Source of the DNA: Suillus spraguei
Lineage: Eukaryota; Basidiomycota; Agaricomycetes; Boletales; Suillaceae
DNA length: 64,000 nucleotides
Assembly (NCBI GenBank): GCA_016800925.1
Contig: JABCPU010000025.1
Span: 1 to 64,000, forward strand
Direction of reading: 5' to 3'
Part shown: positions 11,861 through 22,752 of the stretch, piece by piece
Position numbering within the stretch: the first letter of the stretch is position 1
Layout: each line of letters opens with the position of its first letter
Made by a program: the position numbers and the translations under genes
Notes under the pieces: model-generated
The model's input: the letters and a program-made list of their open reading frames with translations, nothing else
Databases searched by the model: none
What the model was told of the DNA's origin: nothing

Positions 11861-12714
11861 ATGGTCAAGTTATACGGCTCTCCCACGTCCACGTGCACAC
11901 GCCTCGTCGCTCTCATCTGCAAGGAAAAGAACATCCCATATGAGTTGATCAAAGTCGACCTGGCCAAAGGTGAACAAAAGCACGCGGCCTTCACAGCAAA
12001 TCAGCCTTTCGGACAAGTCCCATACATCGTGAGTCAACTCGTGACGAGATTCATGTCATTCACTGATATCCGCCCTCAAAGGATGACGACGGGTTCATTC
12101 TATACGAGTCCCGCGCAATCGCAAGATACCTCATCAAGAAATACCCTAACCAGGGCGCTCCCCTGATTCCCACAGAGCCTAAGGCTGAGGCCCTGTTTGA
12201 ACAAGCAGCTTCAATCGAAACGTTCAACTTCACCGCCCTTGTTGGGCTAATTGTCTTTGAAAAAGTGTTGAAGCCGTGAGTAGTCCTTCTTGTTGATCCA
12301 ACGTAGGTTAGACAATTTCTCAAGGCGCCGTGGTCTACAACCGAATGAGGACCGTATCAACGAGCTGTTGGCCACTCTCAACCCCAAGCTGGATGCGTAT
12401 GACGTGATCCTCGGCAAACAGAAGTATCTTGCTGGCGACGTACGTCTAATCTGCTTCTTGACATCTACTTTAAGTATGAACTAACATCATCTGTCGGATA
12501 TTTAGTCTGTCACTCTCGCCGATTTGGCGCACTTGCCATATGGCACTGCGTTTTACGGAGTTGGTACGCTGAGCTGTTTGATAGCAGGCCTAACGTTGCG
12601 AGGTAAGAGCTGACATTCTACGTGGTGTGGATATGATTTAACCATTTGATGCGCAGGTGGTGGAAGGACATTTCTAGCAGGCCTACTTGGCTCGCCGTCA
12701 AGGATGGTGCGTAA
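11861..12714 (+). pseudogene. Glutathione S-transferase, phi-like, copy B (frameshift in exon 4)
   Basis: Exons 11861-12028, 12082-12275, 12325-12439, 12506-12602 and 12657-12714 match the other copies, with STCTR around the catalytic Ser10 and LYESRAIARYL. Exon 4 is 97 nt, while intact copies have 98. The lost base is near 12564 (GGAGTTGGTACG against GGAGTTGGCTATG in copy A). Read straight on, the frame stops after a short wrong tail and loses the last part of the C-terminal domain, including WWKDIS. Everything else, including the splice sites and a TATAAAT upstream, is intact, so a sequencing indel cannot be excluded. If the base is real, the product would be a C-terminally truncated GST. 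Confidence 0.78.
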
Positions 12715-13261
12715 GGTCTTGTGCAACAGGTCAAAGAAATGTGCAGTATCGTTGTATGTAAATGATTTACATACAAGTTAATATAAAAGAACTAGGGGTA
12801 AATCCAATTTGGAATTAATCCTATGCTTCCCTTGAAAAGCAAATTCACCTTCGTGCATGGGCTTAACCGAAATCCAGCAAGGGCTTAGCCACCATGGCTC
12901 GCGACACCAAGCATAACCCAAGTGTGCACAATGATAACCGGGTCAACCAGCTCAGCTGAGGACTCGGGTCAGCTGTGGAGCATCAAAGTATGTTTGGATC
13001 GCCCTCACAAAATAATGTACGTAAACTGACAAATGGTTACCCGGATTGCACTTTTATGCTCCTCAACACCTCCATTCAAGTAGTAGCAACGCACCCTTTC
13101 CTGAATTGGGGGTATGAAGACAGATATCGGTGAATTCCTCAGCATGTCGTCATCACCACATAGATATGCATTCATAAGTATAAATAATACATCATCATTC
13201 ATCGAAGCCCATTCAAACACCCTCAACTCGTCATCATCCTCACTCCCAGTAATCTCACAAA

Positions 13262-14111
13262 ATGGTCAAGTTATACGGCTTTTCTATTTCTACATGCACG
13301 CGCCTCGTCTTTCTTATCTGCAAGGAAAAGAACATCCCACATGAGTTCATCGAAGTCGACCTGGCCAAAGGCGAACAGAAGCACCCAGCTTTCCTGGCGA
13401 ATCAGCCTTTCGGACAGATCCCATACATCGTGAGTCGGCTCGTGACCAGATATATGTTGTGCGCTCACGCGCGCCCTTGAAGGATGACGAGGGATTCATT
13501 CTATACGAGTCCCGCGCGATCGCAAGGTACCTCGTCAAGAACTACCCTAACCAAGGCACTCCCGGCTTGATTCCCGCCGACCCCAAGGCCGAGGCCCTGT
13601 TTGAGCAAGCAGCTTCGATCGAGATATTCAACTTCACCACCTTTGTTGGGCCAATCGTCGTTGAAAAAGTGTTCAAGCCGTGGTGGTCCTCTTTTGCTAC
13701 CTGGCGTGTAGCTTAGACGATTTATCAAGGCTCCGTGGTCTGCAAACAAACGAGGAGCGTATCAGCGAGCTGTTGGTCAGTCTCAGGCCCAAATTGGATG
13801 CGTATGACGTGATTCTCAGCAAACAAAAGTACCTTGCTGGTGACGTGCGTCTAATATACTTTCTTGACGTCTACTTTGGGTATGAACTGCTGGATATTTA
13901 GTCTGTTACGCTCGCCGATTTGACGCATTTGCCATATGGCACTGCGTTTTACGGAGCTGGCTTTTCTGAGGAATTTGATAGCAGGCCTAACGTTGCCAGG
14001 TAAGAGCTGAGAAGCCATATACGGTCGATATGATTTAATCGTTTGATCCGCAGGTGGTGGAAGGACATCTCGAACAGGCCTGCTTGGCTCGCTGTCAAGG
14101 ATGGTGCGTAA
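13262..14111 (+). CDS. Glutathione S-transferase, phi-like, copy C
   Basis: Five exons (13262-13429, 13483-13679, 13730-13844, 13902-13999, 14054-14111) join in frame to 211 residues. STCTR with the presumed catalytic Ser10, FGQIPY, LYESRAIARYL and the C-terminal WWKDIS-RPAWLAVK are all present. Exon 2 is one codon longer than in other copies (GTPGLIP against GAPLIP). The donor of intron 2 is GTGGTG, where the other copies have GTGAG, so splicing there may be weak. TATAAATA at 13179-13186 lies about 76 bp before the ATG. It is the nearest neighbour of copy B in a head-to-tail pair and the mirror partner of copy D. Cytosolic glutathione conjugation is expected. Confidence 0.85.
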
Positions 14112-14568
14112 AGTCTTGTTCAACAGGTCGAGGAAACGTTCGGAAAGCTGTACAGTATCGTTGTATGTAATACCAATAGAACTTGATTCGTCTAAGGTGT
14201 TGTTCAACAGGTCAAAGAAATGTGCAGTATCGTTGTCTACAATATATAAGCACGAATAGCCACCGGCATCGGACGCAACAATGTGCACCGTATCATGATG
14301 CTGTGTTGTTGCGTTCTGTCTTTCATCTTGGCGATATCTTTCCATCCATGGCGTCATGCTGTGATGTTGCATGTTCATGCCATTCTATCTCCTTTTCACT
14401 AGGACACTGGTATTGCAACTTCTACTTCCTTTCGAAGCGTTGTGGGTTCCGAAATGGCAGCACGCACCAAATTGACAAGAAAATTTCTAGCGATACGATA
14501 TATATATAGATGCGACAGTATCCTCCCCCTATTTCAATCTTGCATTCTACCACTGCCACAATACCAAT
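14112..14568. other. 3' flank of GST C with short repeated tails
   Basis: The phrase TTCAACAGGTC...CAGTATCGTTGT occurs twice (about 14118-14166 and 14203-14240), a small local duplication of the GST 3' tail that also follows copy B near 12725. No gene seen. Confidence 0.5.
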
Positions 14569-15130
14569 GGCTACCAATTATAAAGTCTTTGCTGACAGTG
14601 GTTCCACTGCTACAACTGCACCTCCCTCATATGACACAATATCTGCAAGTCCCATTGAATGTGATCAATCGTCCATATTTTCATTTCGTCGCATGAAGCA
14701 GAAACGGGCAGCTGTTCTCCCGTGATATGGTCTTAGCCCCTAACTTCGACCCCTCTCCTGTGACTCCAAATGTCAACGCCTGCGCTGCTGCTCTCCCAAT
14801 TACCGAAACCTCCAAAATCCTGACACAACTCAATATCGATGGCCACACGCACTGTATTGGGCAATTGTGAATAATCGGCCACAAGCTCTTTGGGCACTGT
14901 GGAACAAGTTGGTCAAAGATAAAGTATTATCCCTCTGATTGCTATTCGGACTTGCGCATTGCATGTATGATCGTCAATGACAATGCAATATCTAGGCGGC
15001 TAAACCTTGTTGGAAGTTGTGAGTAGTACACAGTAATGTCCACCGGAGAAACTACTAATTTTGATGTTAGCCTGCAAAGGCAGACATACAAATGGCTTTT
15101 CAGGTTGCCCGCCAGACAAAGTTGAGTACA
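14569..15130 (+). pseudogene. Decayed gene of an unrecognised family
   Basis: From the ATG at 14569 a frame reads MATNYKVFADSGSTATTAPP and on to FSFRRMKQKR, then hits a stop. The next piece in a shifted frame carries VNACAAALPITETSKIL, a LYWAIVNNRPQALWAL-like phrase (about 14830-14905) and a DLRIACMIVNDN-like phrase (about 14947-14983). These read as consecutive parts of one protein broken by stops and indels. I cannot name the family. It occupies the centre between the two arms of the GST inverted duplication. Confidence 0.45.
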
Positions 15131-16590
15131 TGCATGCGATACACTCACCAACCAGTTCAATGTTGCTTTGCAAATCAGGATGGATGTTCCAAAAAAAGTC
15201 TGCGCACTGCTGTCGGAAAAAAATTAGCTTATGAATTTGTTGCGGGGTGTGTGTAGTCCACGTCTCTCGCTTTCTTCCTTCATTGATGTGATCATGGCAC
15301 CCCTTGTCGTGATGACAGGCGAGCGAACGGGGAGAGAGGGAGCTAGAAAGACTAGAAAGACAAAGGTACGATCTCAGTTTCTATTCAAGAACTCTTATTA
15401 ACATGTGCGCTACCTAGAAAGGCAAAGGTACGCTACGATTTGGTCAGCTATTGCTGACTTACAGGAACTAGGTACTTACATCTCAGTTTCTATTCAAGAA
15501 CTGAGATGTTTGCATCTTTGGACGCTTGACTTTATACCAGGTAAGTAAGGAACGAAAAATATAAAATATAACTCATTTGATCTGCGTTGCAGAGGCTCAG
15601 CCGACGTTAGCGAGACGGATCCCACTGGCCTATTATGACTTGCGCTCGAACCACGTTCCTCAGCTTCTCCCCTCGTGCCTTGCTTCTCGGATTCTTCGGC
15701 CATTCCCTTCTCTTCTCTCTCTGGCGCGTCGGACTCCAACACCCCTTGCAGGACGCCTATGGTGGTTTCGTTTCGATATACGAGAGGATGGAATGTGTTA
15801 TGCCAGCATTGGTCTTCAGCAGCATAGCCATCCAGCGCGTCTTGACGCCGTACTTTTGATCGAGGCGCACAACCAGAAACAGGCTGGCTGTGTAACCCTA
15901 CCTGAAGCGCTGAAAATTCCATCATCAGTGACAGGCATAAAGCTTCTGGTCCCTTGGCGGTAGGTTTAATTTTCCATGAATTGTGGTGTGCTGATCATCG
16001 TCTTATGACGCACGATGGAACCTATCCTTGGTGCCACTCCTGTTGGCTACTGAAGATCCACAGACGGCACTGACTGCCATTCTTTTCTTCCTTCTGTCTT
16101 ACATGCGAAGCTGGAGATAACATTGTTATGAATCCAAGTGATAATTAGTCCATATAATTCAAGAGAGCTAAAAAAGCAGATGCACTGAGGCTGGTGAGAT
16201 GGATTGAGCATGGACGTGATACATCACAGTGAAGTAGTAACGAGATCATCATCCAGTCGACGTACGCCAGGACTGGCAACCGAGTACTTGAGTCAGCGGA
16301 GTTTGCAATACTTATGACAGGTTTAAATATTGCAAACCCCGATGTACTATGAGTCCACCCTGACAGTCAAATTTTCAAACACCAGAAGGTCCGCAACACT
16401 GCGACTCAAGAGGGTGCAATTACCAACACTCCCAAACTCGTATATATGCGTGGATTTCTAATTGTAAATGCATCCTCACCGAAACCTTTCATAACTGGCG
16501 GGTTTTGCTTGTGACAATCAAGTTCTATTGGTATTACATACAAGATACTGTACAGCTTTCCAACGTTTCCTCGACCTGTTGAACAAGACT
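15131..16590. other. Spacer between GST C and D, no supported gene
   Basis: Overlapping open frames of 128 and 143 codons on opposite strands at 15494-15963 are not supported by motifs or splice logic. A 22-bp phrase TCTCAGTTTCTATTCAAGAA occurs twice (15371 and 15481), with a third partial repeat of AAAGGTACG around 15362 and 15426. The last 100 bp are the 3' tail of GST D. Confidence 0.4.
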
Positions 16591-17440
16591 TTACGCACCA
16601 TCCTTTACAGCAAGCCAAGCAGGCCTGTTCGAGATGTCCTTCCACCACCTGCGGATCAAATGATTAAATCATATCCACACCGGAATGTCAGCTCTTACCT
16701 CGCAACGTTAGGCCTGCTATCAAACCTCAGGAAGCCACTCCGTAAAACGCAGTGCCATATGGCAAGTGCGCCAAATCAGCGAGAGTGACAGACTAAATAT
16801 CCGACACATGATGTTAGTTCATGCCTAGAGTAGATGTCAAAGAGTAGATTAGACGCACGTCGCCAGCAAGGTACTTCTGTTTGCTGAGGATCACGTCATA
16901 CGCATCCAACTTGGGCCCGAGACTGGCCAACAGCTCGTTGATGCGGTCCTCGTTTGGTTGCTGACCACGGCGCCTTGATGAATCGTCTAAGCTACGCCAG
17001 GTACTAGAGAAAGAAGACCACTCACGGCTTGAACACTTTCTCGGCGACGATGCCCGAAACAAAAGCAGTGAAGTTGAACGTCTCGATCGAAGCTGCTTGC
17101 TCGAACAGGGCCTCGGCCTTGGGGTCGGTGGGAATCAAGGGAGCGCCCTGGTTGGGGTATTTCTTGATGAGGTATCTTGCGATCGCGCGGGACTCGTATA
17201 GAATGAATCCCTCATCATCCTTCAAGGGCGCGCGTGAGCACGCGACATATATCTGGACACGAACCGACTCACGATGTATGGGATCTGCCCGAAAGGTTGA
17301 TTCGCTACGAAAGCCGAGTGCTTTTGTTCGCCTTTGGCCAGGTTGACTTGGATCAACTCATATGGGATATCCTTTTCTTTGCAGATAAGAGCGACGAGAC
17401 GCGTGCATGTAGAGGGAGAAAAACCGTATAACTTGACCAT
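16591..17440 (-). pseudogene. Glutathione S-transferase, phi-like, copy D (frameshift in exon 4)
   Basis: Exons 17273-17440, 17026-17219, 16859-16973, 16699-16792 and 16591-16648 keep the family splice pattern, the STCTR active-site phrase and LYESRAIARYL. Exon 4 is 94 nt against 98 in intact copies (net loss of 4 nt around 16727-16740), which brings a stop soon after PYGTAFYGV. Exon 5 still encodes the WWKDIS ending, so decay looks recent. It is the tail-to-tail mirror partner of copy C, with a shared 5' flank. If transcribed, it could yield only a C-terminally cut protein. Confidence 0.78.
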
Positions 17441-18117
17441 TTTGTGAGATTACTGGGAATGAGGGTGATAACGAGATGAAGGTATTTGAATGGGCTTCGA
17501 TGAACGCCGCGATGATTATGTATTATTTATACTTGTGAATGGATATCGATCAGGTGATAAATATTGCACATGCTGAGGAATTCATCGGTCTTCGCACCGC
17601 CAATTTAGGAAAGGGTTCTACTTGAATGGAGGAGCAATCTTAATCTGACCCAAGTGGACAATGCGGGGCTTCGAAGGTAGCTAGCAAAGGTTTAAATGAT
17701 TTTTCGAGGAAATAGAAGAGCAATCCAAATATACTTTGATGCCGAGCTGGTTGGTCCGGCTATCGCGAGCCATGCCGACTAACGCCTTGCTGGATTTCAG
17801 ACGAAGGGAATTCTTCCAAATTAGATTGACCCCTCATTCAAAATACAGTTTGACACTTTGCAAGCTTCAGTTACAAAGTTAGTTGCTCCTAAAGGCCCCA
17901 GCTCGAGACCTTCTTCCAATATTCCTACTTGTGAAATCGTCGGCTCTTGGTTTGCCTGTCCAGTATGACTTGGCGCACCTCAACTAGATGATAATATCCA
18001 AAGATTTCCGTTTAGCTGCAAGTCGCCTCACCGCACCTCAAGTAGCATAGTTCCCGTTTGCCTTGCGACGAAGACATCAAGTTAGTATTCTATTATATTA
18101 CATACAACGATACTGCA
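17441..18117. other. Duplicated flank between GST D and E
   Basis: No gene. It is D's 5' flank and E's 3' flank. Part of it (about 17780-17900: AACGCCTTGCTGGATTT, CAAATTAGATT, ATTCAAAATACAGTTTGACAC) recurs at about 22345-22460 downstream of GST F. Confidence 0.6.
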
Positions 18118-18975
18118 CTACTTCACGAACGTTTCCTTCACAGCGAGCCAAGTAGGCCTGCTGGAGATGTCCTTCCACCACCTGCGCATCAAATCATTGA
18201 ATCATATCCACAGTAGCCAGAATGCCAGCTCTTACCTCGCAACGTTAGGCCTGCTATCAAACAACTCAGCGTAGCCAACTCCGTAAAACGCAGTGCCATA
18301 TGGCAAGTGCGCCAAATCAGCAAGAGTGACAGACTAAATATCCGTCAGATGATGTACTTTATAGCTAGAGTTCACGCAAAGGAGTAGATCAGACGCACGT
18401 CACCAGCAAGGTACTTCTGTTTGCCGAGGATCACGTCATACGCATCCAACTTGGGCTTGAGAGTGGTCAACAGCTCGTTGATAAGGTCCCCATTCGGTTG
18501 CAGACCAAGGCGCCTTGAGAAATCGTCTAAGCTACGTTGGATCAAAAAGGAGAACTACTCACGGTTTCAACACTTTTTCCAAGACAATTAGGCTAACAAA
18601 GGCGGTGAAGTTGAACGCCTCGATTGAAGCTGCTTGTTCAAACAGGGCCTCAGCTTGGGCTCGGTGGGAATCAGGGGAGCGCCCTGGTTAGGGTATTTCT
18701 TGATGAGGTATCTTGCGATTGCGCGGGACTCGTATAGAATGAACCCGTCATCATCCTTCGAAGACGTAGATCAGTGAATGACATGAATCAGGTCACAAGT
18801 TGACTCACGATGTATGGGACTTGTCCGAAAGGTTGATTTGCTGTGAAGGCCGGACTATTGTGTTCACCTTTGGCCAGGTCGACTGTGATAAACTCATATG
18901 GGATGTTCTTTCCTTGCAGACGAGAGCGACAAGGCGCGTGCAGGTGGACAAGGGAGAGCCGTATAACTTGACCAT
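18118..18975 (-). pseudogene. Glutathione S-transferase, phi-like, copy E (multiple lesions)
   Basis: All five exon regions are recognisable and exon 4 keeps its full 98 nt. Exon 1 has lost one base in the run at about 18908-18912 (KEKNIPYE region). Exon 2 has lost one base near 18653-18660 (DPKAEALF region). A deletion has removed the usual stop and the start of the 3' tail, so the last exon runs on to a TAG at 18118. No functional enzyme is expected. It is the mirror partner of copy B and the parent or sister of copy F, sharing both flanks with F. Confidence 0.82.
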
Positions 18976-19889
18976 TTTGTGAGATTACTGGAAATGAGAT
19001 ACAAGTTGAAGGTGTTTCAATGATGAAGTTGGACGAACGCATGGTCATTTATACCTACGGCCCACCCCATCAATGACGATATCGACAGGATTGCGCAGTG
19101 CTGAGGAGAGAAACTTACATAAAAGCACTAGCTTCCTAGCAGTGCACATCCGTGAGTATGGGGCTGGCACATGAGCGGCAGGTGACAGTTATTGGTGAGC
19201 TGAAATTCAGTATAGCAATACGGTTTGGATGCTTCTGGATGGCCACTGACTTGACACGATGGTATTGAGCGACAAGTGACTCATACGACTAGTATTTGGT
19301 GACTGCTTAAGGCAATAGAGCTCACTTATGTCATGCATTGCAACACTTGCAGCAGGACTTTTTAGGACAAAGTGGCTGCGCGTTCCTGAATCCTGACTGA
19401 TCCTGACCAATTGCTGAAGCGCTGATGACTGATGACTTGAACGCTAGAGCTTAGCGAACCCCATAACGTCAAGGGCCATGGAGACGCTATGTAGTATTGA
19501 AATGATCACAGCATCCGAGCGGTGATCGGATCACAAACTAAACTCAACCTTGAAGCTTGCAGCCGTTTTCATGAATTGCAAAAGTTGCGTATTCGACAAG
19601 GACCCCGTAAGCACTTGATCTGTGCCTTGCTGAAAGAGTCGTCGCCATCACCCTCCCTCGAGATACAAGGCTACATTCGTTGTCCATCTTGATACATACA
19701 CAAAGACTACTAGTACTGAAACTAATGGCAAAGCAAAGTCCAAGGAAGTCAAACCTACGAAAGTCAAGGAACTTGTATTCCACATTTCCGAGCCCCACTA
19801 TCTCGAATTTTCCTCGCAAAACATGACAAATGCGATCAATGTTTGCGGACAGTGGTCGATGAATCGCCCCACAGCTGATTCAAACTGTG
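18976..19889. other. 5' flank of GST E; carries the unoccupied transposon target site
   Basis: About 19080-19560 matches the sequence on both sides of the 9.8-kb insertion beyond GST F: 23700-24047 on its left and 33890-34015 on its right. The region GATGACTGATGACTTGAACGCT (about 19431-19445) corresponds to the insertion point, where F's flank has GATGAAC on each side of the element. No gene seen. Confidence 0.7.
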
Positions 19890-20660
19890 TTACTGACTCA
19901 CTAGGATGATGAAATTATTACACGAGACGCCTTTCATAGTTAACCGAGACTGCACATCCCAAGGTAGATCATCCTCCAAGTCAGACCCCACCTGCGAGAC
20001 ATCGTCTTCCAAAGTCGTAGGAATAATTCCTTTGTCAACCTGTTCCAGCTCTGCAAGGTCATACACCTTTCCCGCCAAGATCTCGTACCCTTCCAACTGG
20101 GGATCAATAGCTGATGGGAATTCTGCAATGCGTTGCTCAATCTCATCAAAAGCAGCTGCAACTTCATCCTCTGTTAAGTTTTCAGGCCCCTCCAACCCAT
20201 CGTCAGCCTAACTCTGGCTTGCCAAAGGTGGTGTCCATGCGAAATCTGTGTCCAGATCCATCGCTAGGTCCGTGTCAATGCCACCATTGTTCCGAGTGTG
20301 CAGATGTGCATGTTTTCGACGGACTGGTTGGCCAGCAGCAAGTGCACGCTGGTGGGACATGATAGGAATAGTTGTTACGAAGGTCTCGAAAGTGCGAACT
20401 GTCAAGTTGCAACATTTGACGCTCTGGATTCCACCGAGATCCGAAAATAGTCGTTCGACATCTGCTGCATGAGGGACAATCGAGAATAAGGTGCGTCTTC
20501 GCAGATTTCCCCATCAATCCTAGAATCCCATTGGCTTGACCACCTGCAAACGGGCCTTTGCATCGGTAATACTGCTTTAGATTCTCGAGAGGTTTGACAG
20601 CTCGATCCTCGTCCCAGCGCCATTGTTTTGCAATGTCAAGTGCAGCCGTACACATCTGCT
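19890..20660 (-). pseudogene. hAT transposase C-terminal relic
   Basis: The minus strand reads IAKQWRWDEDRAVKPLENLK and QYYRCKGPFAGGQANGI. After a frame change near 20495 it continues with LFSIVPHAADVERLFSDLGG and CNLTVRTFETF. The last part is the hAT dimerisation signature (ER-FS-G, then KR-L-like). An acidic tail (ENLTEDEVAAAFDEIEQRI, DLAELEQVDKG) follows to 19890. The DDE core upstream is missing, and the frame is broken at least once, so this is a dead 3' end of a hAT-family element. Confidence 0.65.
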
Positions 20661-20757
20661 CGAACGTTCGGCTCTTTGCAGCTTAAGACACTGCGAGTTT
20701 CGGATGGAAGAAAAGGCGAAGAGCGCGAGTATCGGTATTCAGGGCACGAGTGACATT

Positions 20758-21931
20758 CAGTGATATGCCGTCCGCGCCTGATTTATCATGCTTTGTTTTC
20801 TCCAGCCATTCCTGAATTCTTCCTCTCAGTCGGACACTTCAAAATTCCAGGGTTGAAATTTCGAAGGCTGCTTGCCGCATGTTGCACGGCAAGCCTTTCT
20901 AACAACACGAGCGCGGCCACGTTGGACACCATCCTCCTTTCCGAATCATTCCTGCGTATTGTATACGCGACTTCAGAATAAACCACGACTATCGGACGCC
21001 CTTTATTGTTAACTCTCGTGACGTATGAAAGAAACATATGAATTATATGCTTCTTCCATACGTTACGAGAGTGCTGCATATTCCATGAACATGACTTCTA
21101 TGACCATGGTCAGCTAGTATTGTTTACGCAAGTGACATAACACCGATATCTTGCCCAGCTGTGGATAGAAAAGGCATGCATCCTCGCAGAGCAGCCCCCC
21201 TTCGAGGCCACCATGAGAGTCTTTGGTGTGCCATTACTGTGTGGCGCCTTGTTCTCCTATTTTCGCACTGTGAAGTCATCCCTCGTCACATTTCCATCTG
21301 CTGTCATTCCACTAAGCAGTCTCTTCGATAACCAAGCTGCTTCGCTGGATGGCACCACTGGCGACTTCGATGGGAGTGGCGCCACGTATGCAGCAGAGTA
21401 CCTACCTGAGGGTCCATGGTCGTATAATGGAATCTCGGTGAGAATCATAATGACGTGTTGTCTATTCGCTCAGCGATCTTCAGTATGACCTGCCATCGAT
21501 TTGGGGACAAAGCCAAGACAATGTCATTGCTAATGGACAAGTTGTGAAACTCTCGAAAGCGACTTATGTTCATCAGTTGCACATCGTATATGCAGGGGAT
21601 AGTTATGGTAGGAAGTGCAGTTAGCTGTCCGCATCCTCTGACGTGCCGATTTGAATTCGTAGGTCAATTGAAGTGGAACTTTCAGCCTGGACTACGTGAA
21701 TAACTTGACTAAGTATTTGCAATGTTAGTTTCTCTTGACCCCTGCGCGGATCCTGCCAACTCATGGCTGGCTTCTAGTCACTGGGAAAGGCTGGTGGGAG
21801 TGGGCTTCTGTCAATAAGGGAGAAATTCAAACGTAAAAAAGTGCACCGTCTTTGCCAACTCATGCTGACCATTGATCCATAACAGACCATATCATTTTGA
21901 AGAATATTCATCCATTAAGAATTGGAATTCT
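20758..21931 (+). repeat. Duplicated block, truncated copy of fucosidase 5' region
   Basis: Matches 38198-39331 from CAGTGATATGCCGTCCGCGC to GAATATTCATCCATTAAG-AATTGGAATTCTAC. It covers about 450 bp of promoter plus the first exons of the alpha-L-fucosidase gene. Compared with the other copy it has an extra segment near 21040-21085 and scattered substitutions. Similarity ends abruptly at about 21931. Confidence 0.85.
21213..21931 (+). pseudogene. Alpha-L-fucosidase 5' fragment
   Basis: The same ATG, signal-like N-terminus and first introns as the full gene at 38611. A change in the short exon near 21661-21690 (CAATTGAAGTGGAACTT against CAATTGGGTGGAACG) breaks the frame. The gene stops in the N-terminal non-catalytic part, at the codons for NWNS. 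None of the catalytic domain is present, so this is a non-functional partial copy. It lies between the hAT relic and GST F. Confidence 0.82.
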
Positions 21932-22752
21932 ACTGTAAGGCCGATTGGGAGTTTGGTAGGGAATTGTGAGCGAAAACGATGGTGATAAAAGACGATAGGC
22001 GAGCGATGACAGATTGGAACGGATCGTTATTGGCGGCGTGCGCAGGTCTAGACAAGTTAAGGAGCAGGACGTCTCAAGGGCTTTCTCTAAGGTGCTTTTG
22101 AGCGGGAATTTTCTAGGATAAAATTCGCTGTAGATACCAGAGTGTACACGAGCTAGACATACGGAAAATGATAAGGTTTTGTCATGATCGCGGGCGTGAA
22201 GATCGAGTGCGCAGTTTTTGACAGTGGCGAGGAAAATAATGTGTCAGTAACGTTGGAGAAGAACTGAATGTAGACAGGGATAATGGTTTATCATCGGTGA
22301 ACCGGTGAACAAATGAAAATGTCATAGTTAACTTTATATTACTAACGCCTTGCTGGATTTGTCTATTTGTTTGCCAAAGAAGGAAGCGTGAAAATTCCGA
22401 GGAATATTCTTCCAAATTAGATTTACCTCTAAATCTAGCATTCAAAATACAGTTTGACACTTTATTACAAAGTTAGTTGCTCCAGAATACGCCAGCCTGA
22501 GACCTTCTTTCAATAATGAAAGCTTTAGTGAGAGAAGCATAACATGTAGAAAGATTCCTACTTCCAAATTTTAGGTATGACTTCGATAATCTCCCAAGAT
22601 TTCGGTTTAGCTGCAAGTCAACTGCAGGAGTCTCACCACAGAACAAGTACCATAGTTCCCGTTTTCCTTGCGATAAAGACTTCAAATTGGTGTTCCAGTA
22701 TATGACATACAACGATACTGCACTACTTTCCAAACGTTTCCTTCACATTACT
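21932..22752. other. Junction region and 3' flank of GST F
   Basis: 21932-22320 has no gene and no match I could see in the window. From about 22320 the duplicated flank shared with 17780-18110 begins and leads into GST F. Confidence 0.5.

Larger units (their letters stand above)
11340..14250 (+). repeat. Left arm of large inverted duplication (GST B-C)
   Basis: The order flank, GST B, linker, GST C, 3' tail on the plus strand is mirrored by 3' tail, GST D, linker, GST E, flank on the minus strand at about 16500-19420. Matching non-coding sequence includes the C upstream flank (12790-13010: AATCCAGCAAGG, CATGGCTCGCGA, CATCAAAGTAT) against the D upstream flank (17700-17840, reverse complement). 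The arms have diverged by many substitutions and indels. Confidence 0.75.
16500..19420 (-). repeat. Right arm of large inverted duplication (GST D-E)
   Basis: Mirror of 11340-14250. GST D matches GST C with its 5' flank, and GST E matches GST B with its 5' flank. Shared non-coding phrases are given under the left arm. A further partial copy of the E end of this arm, including its 3' flank (about 17780-18118), reappears at about 22320-24047 around GST F. Confidence 0.75.

Noticed and set aside
15494..15963. Gene on either strand (128 or 143 codons)
   Set aside because: Fully overlapping frames, no motif, no splice partner, no promoter-like feature.
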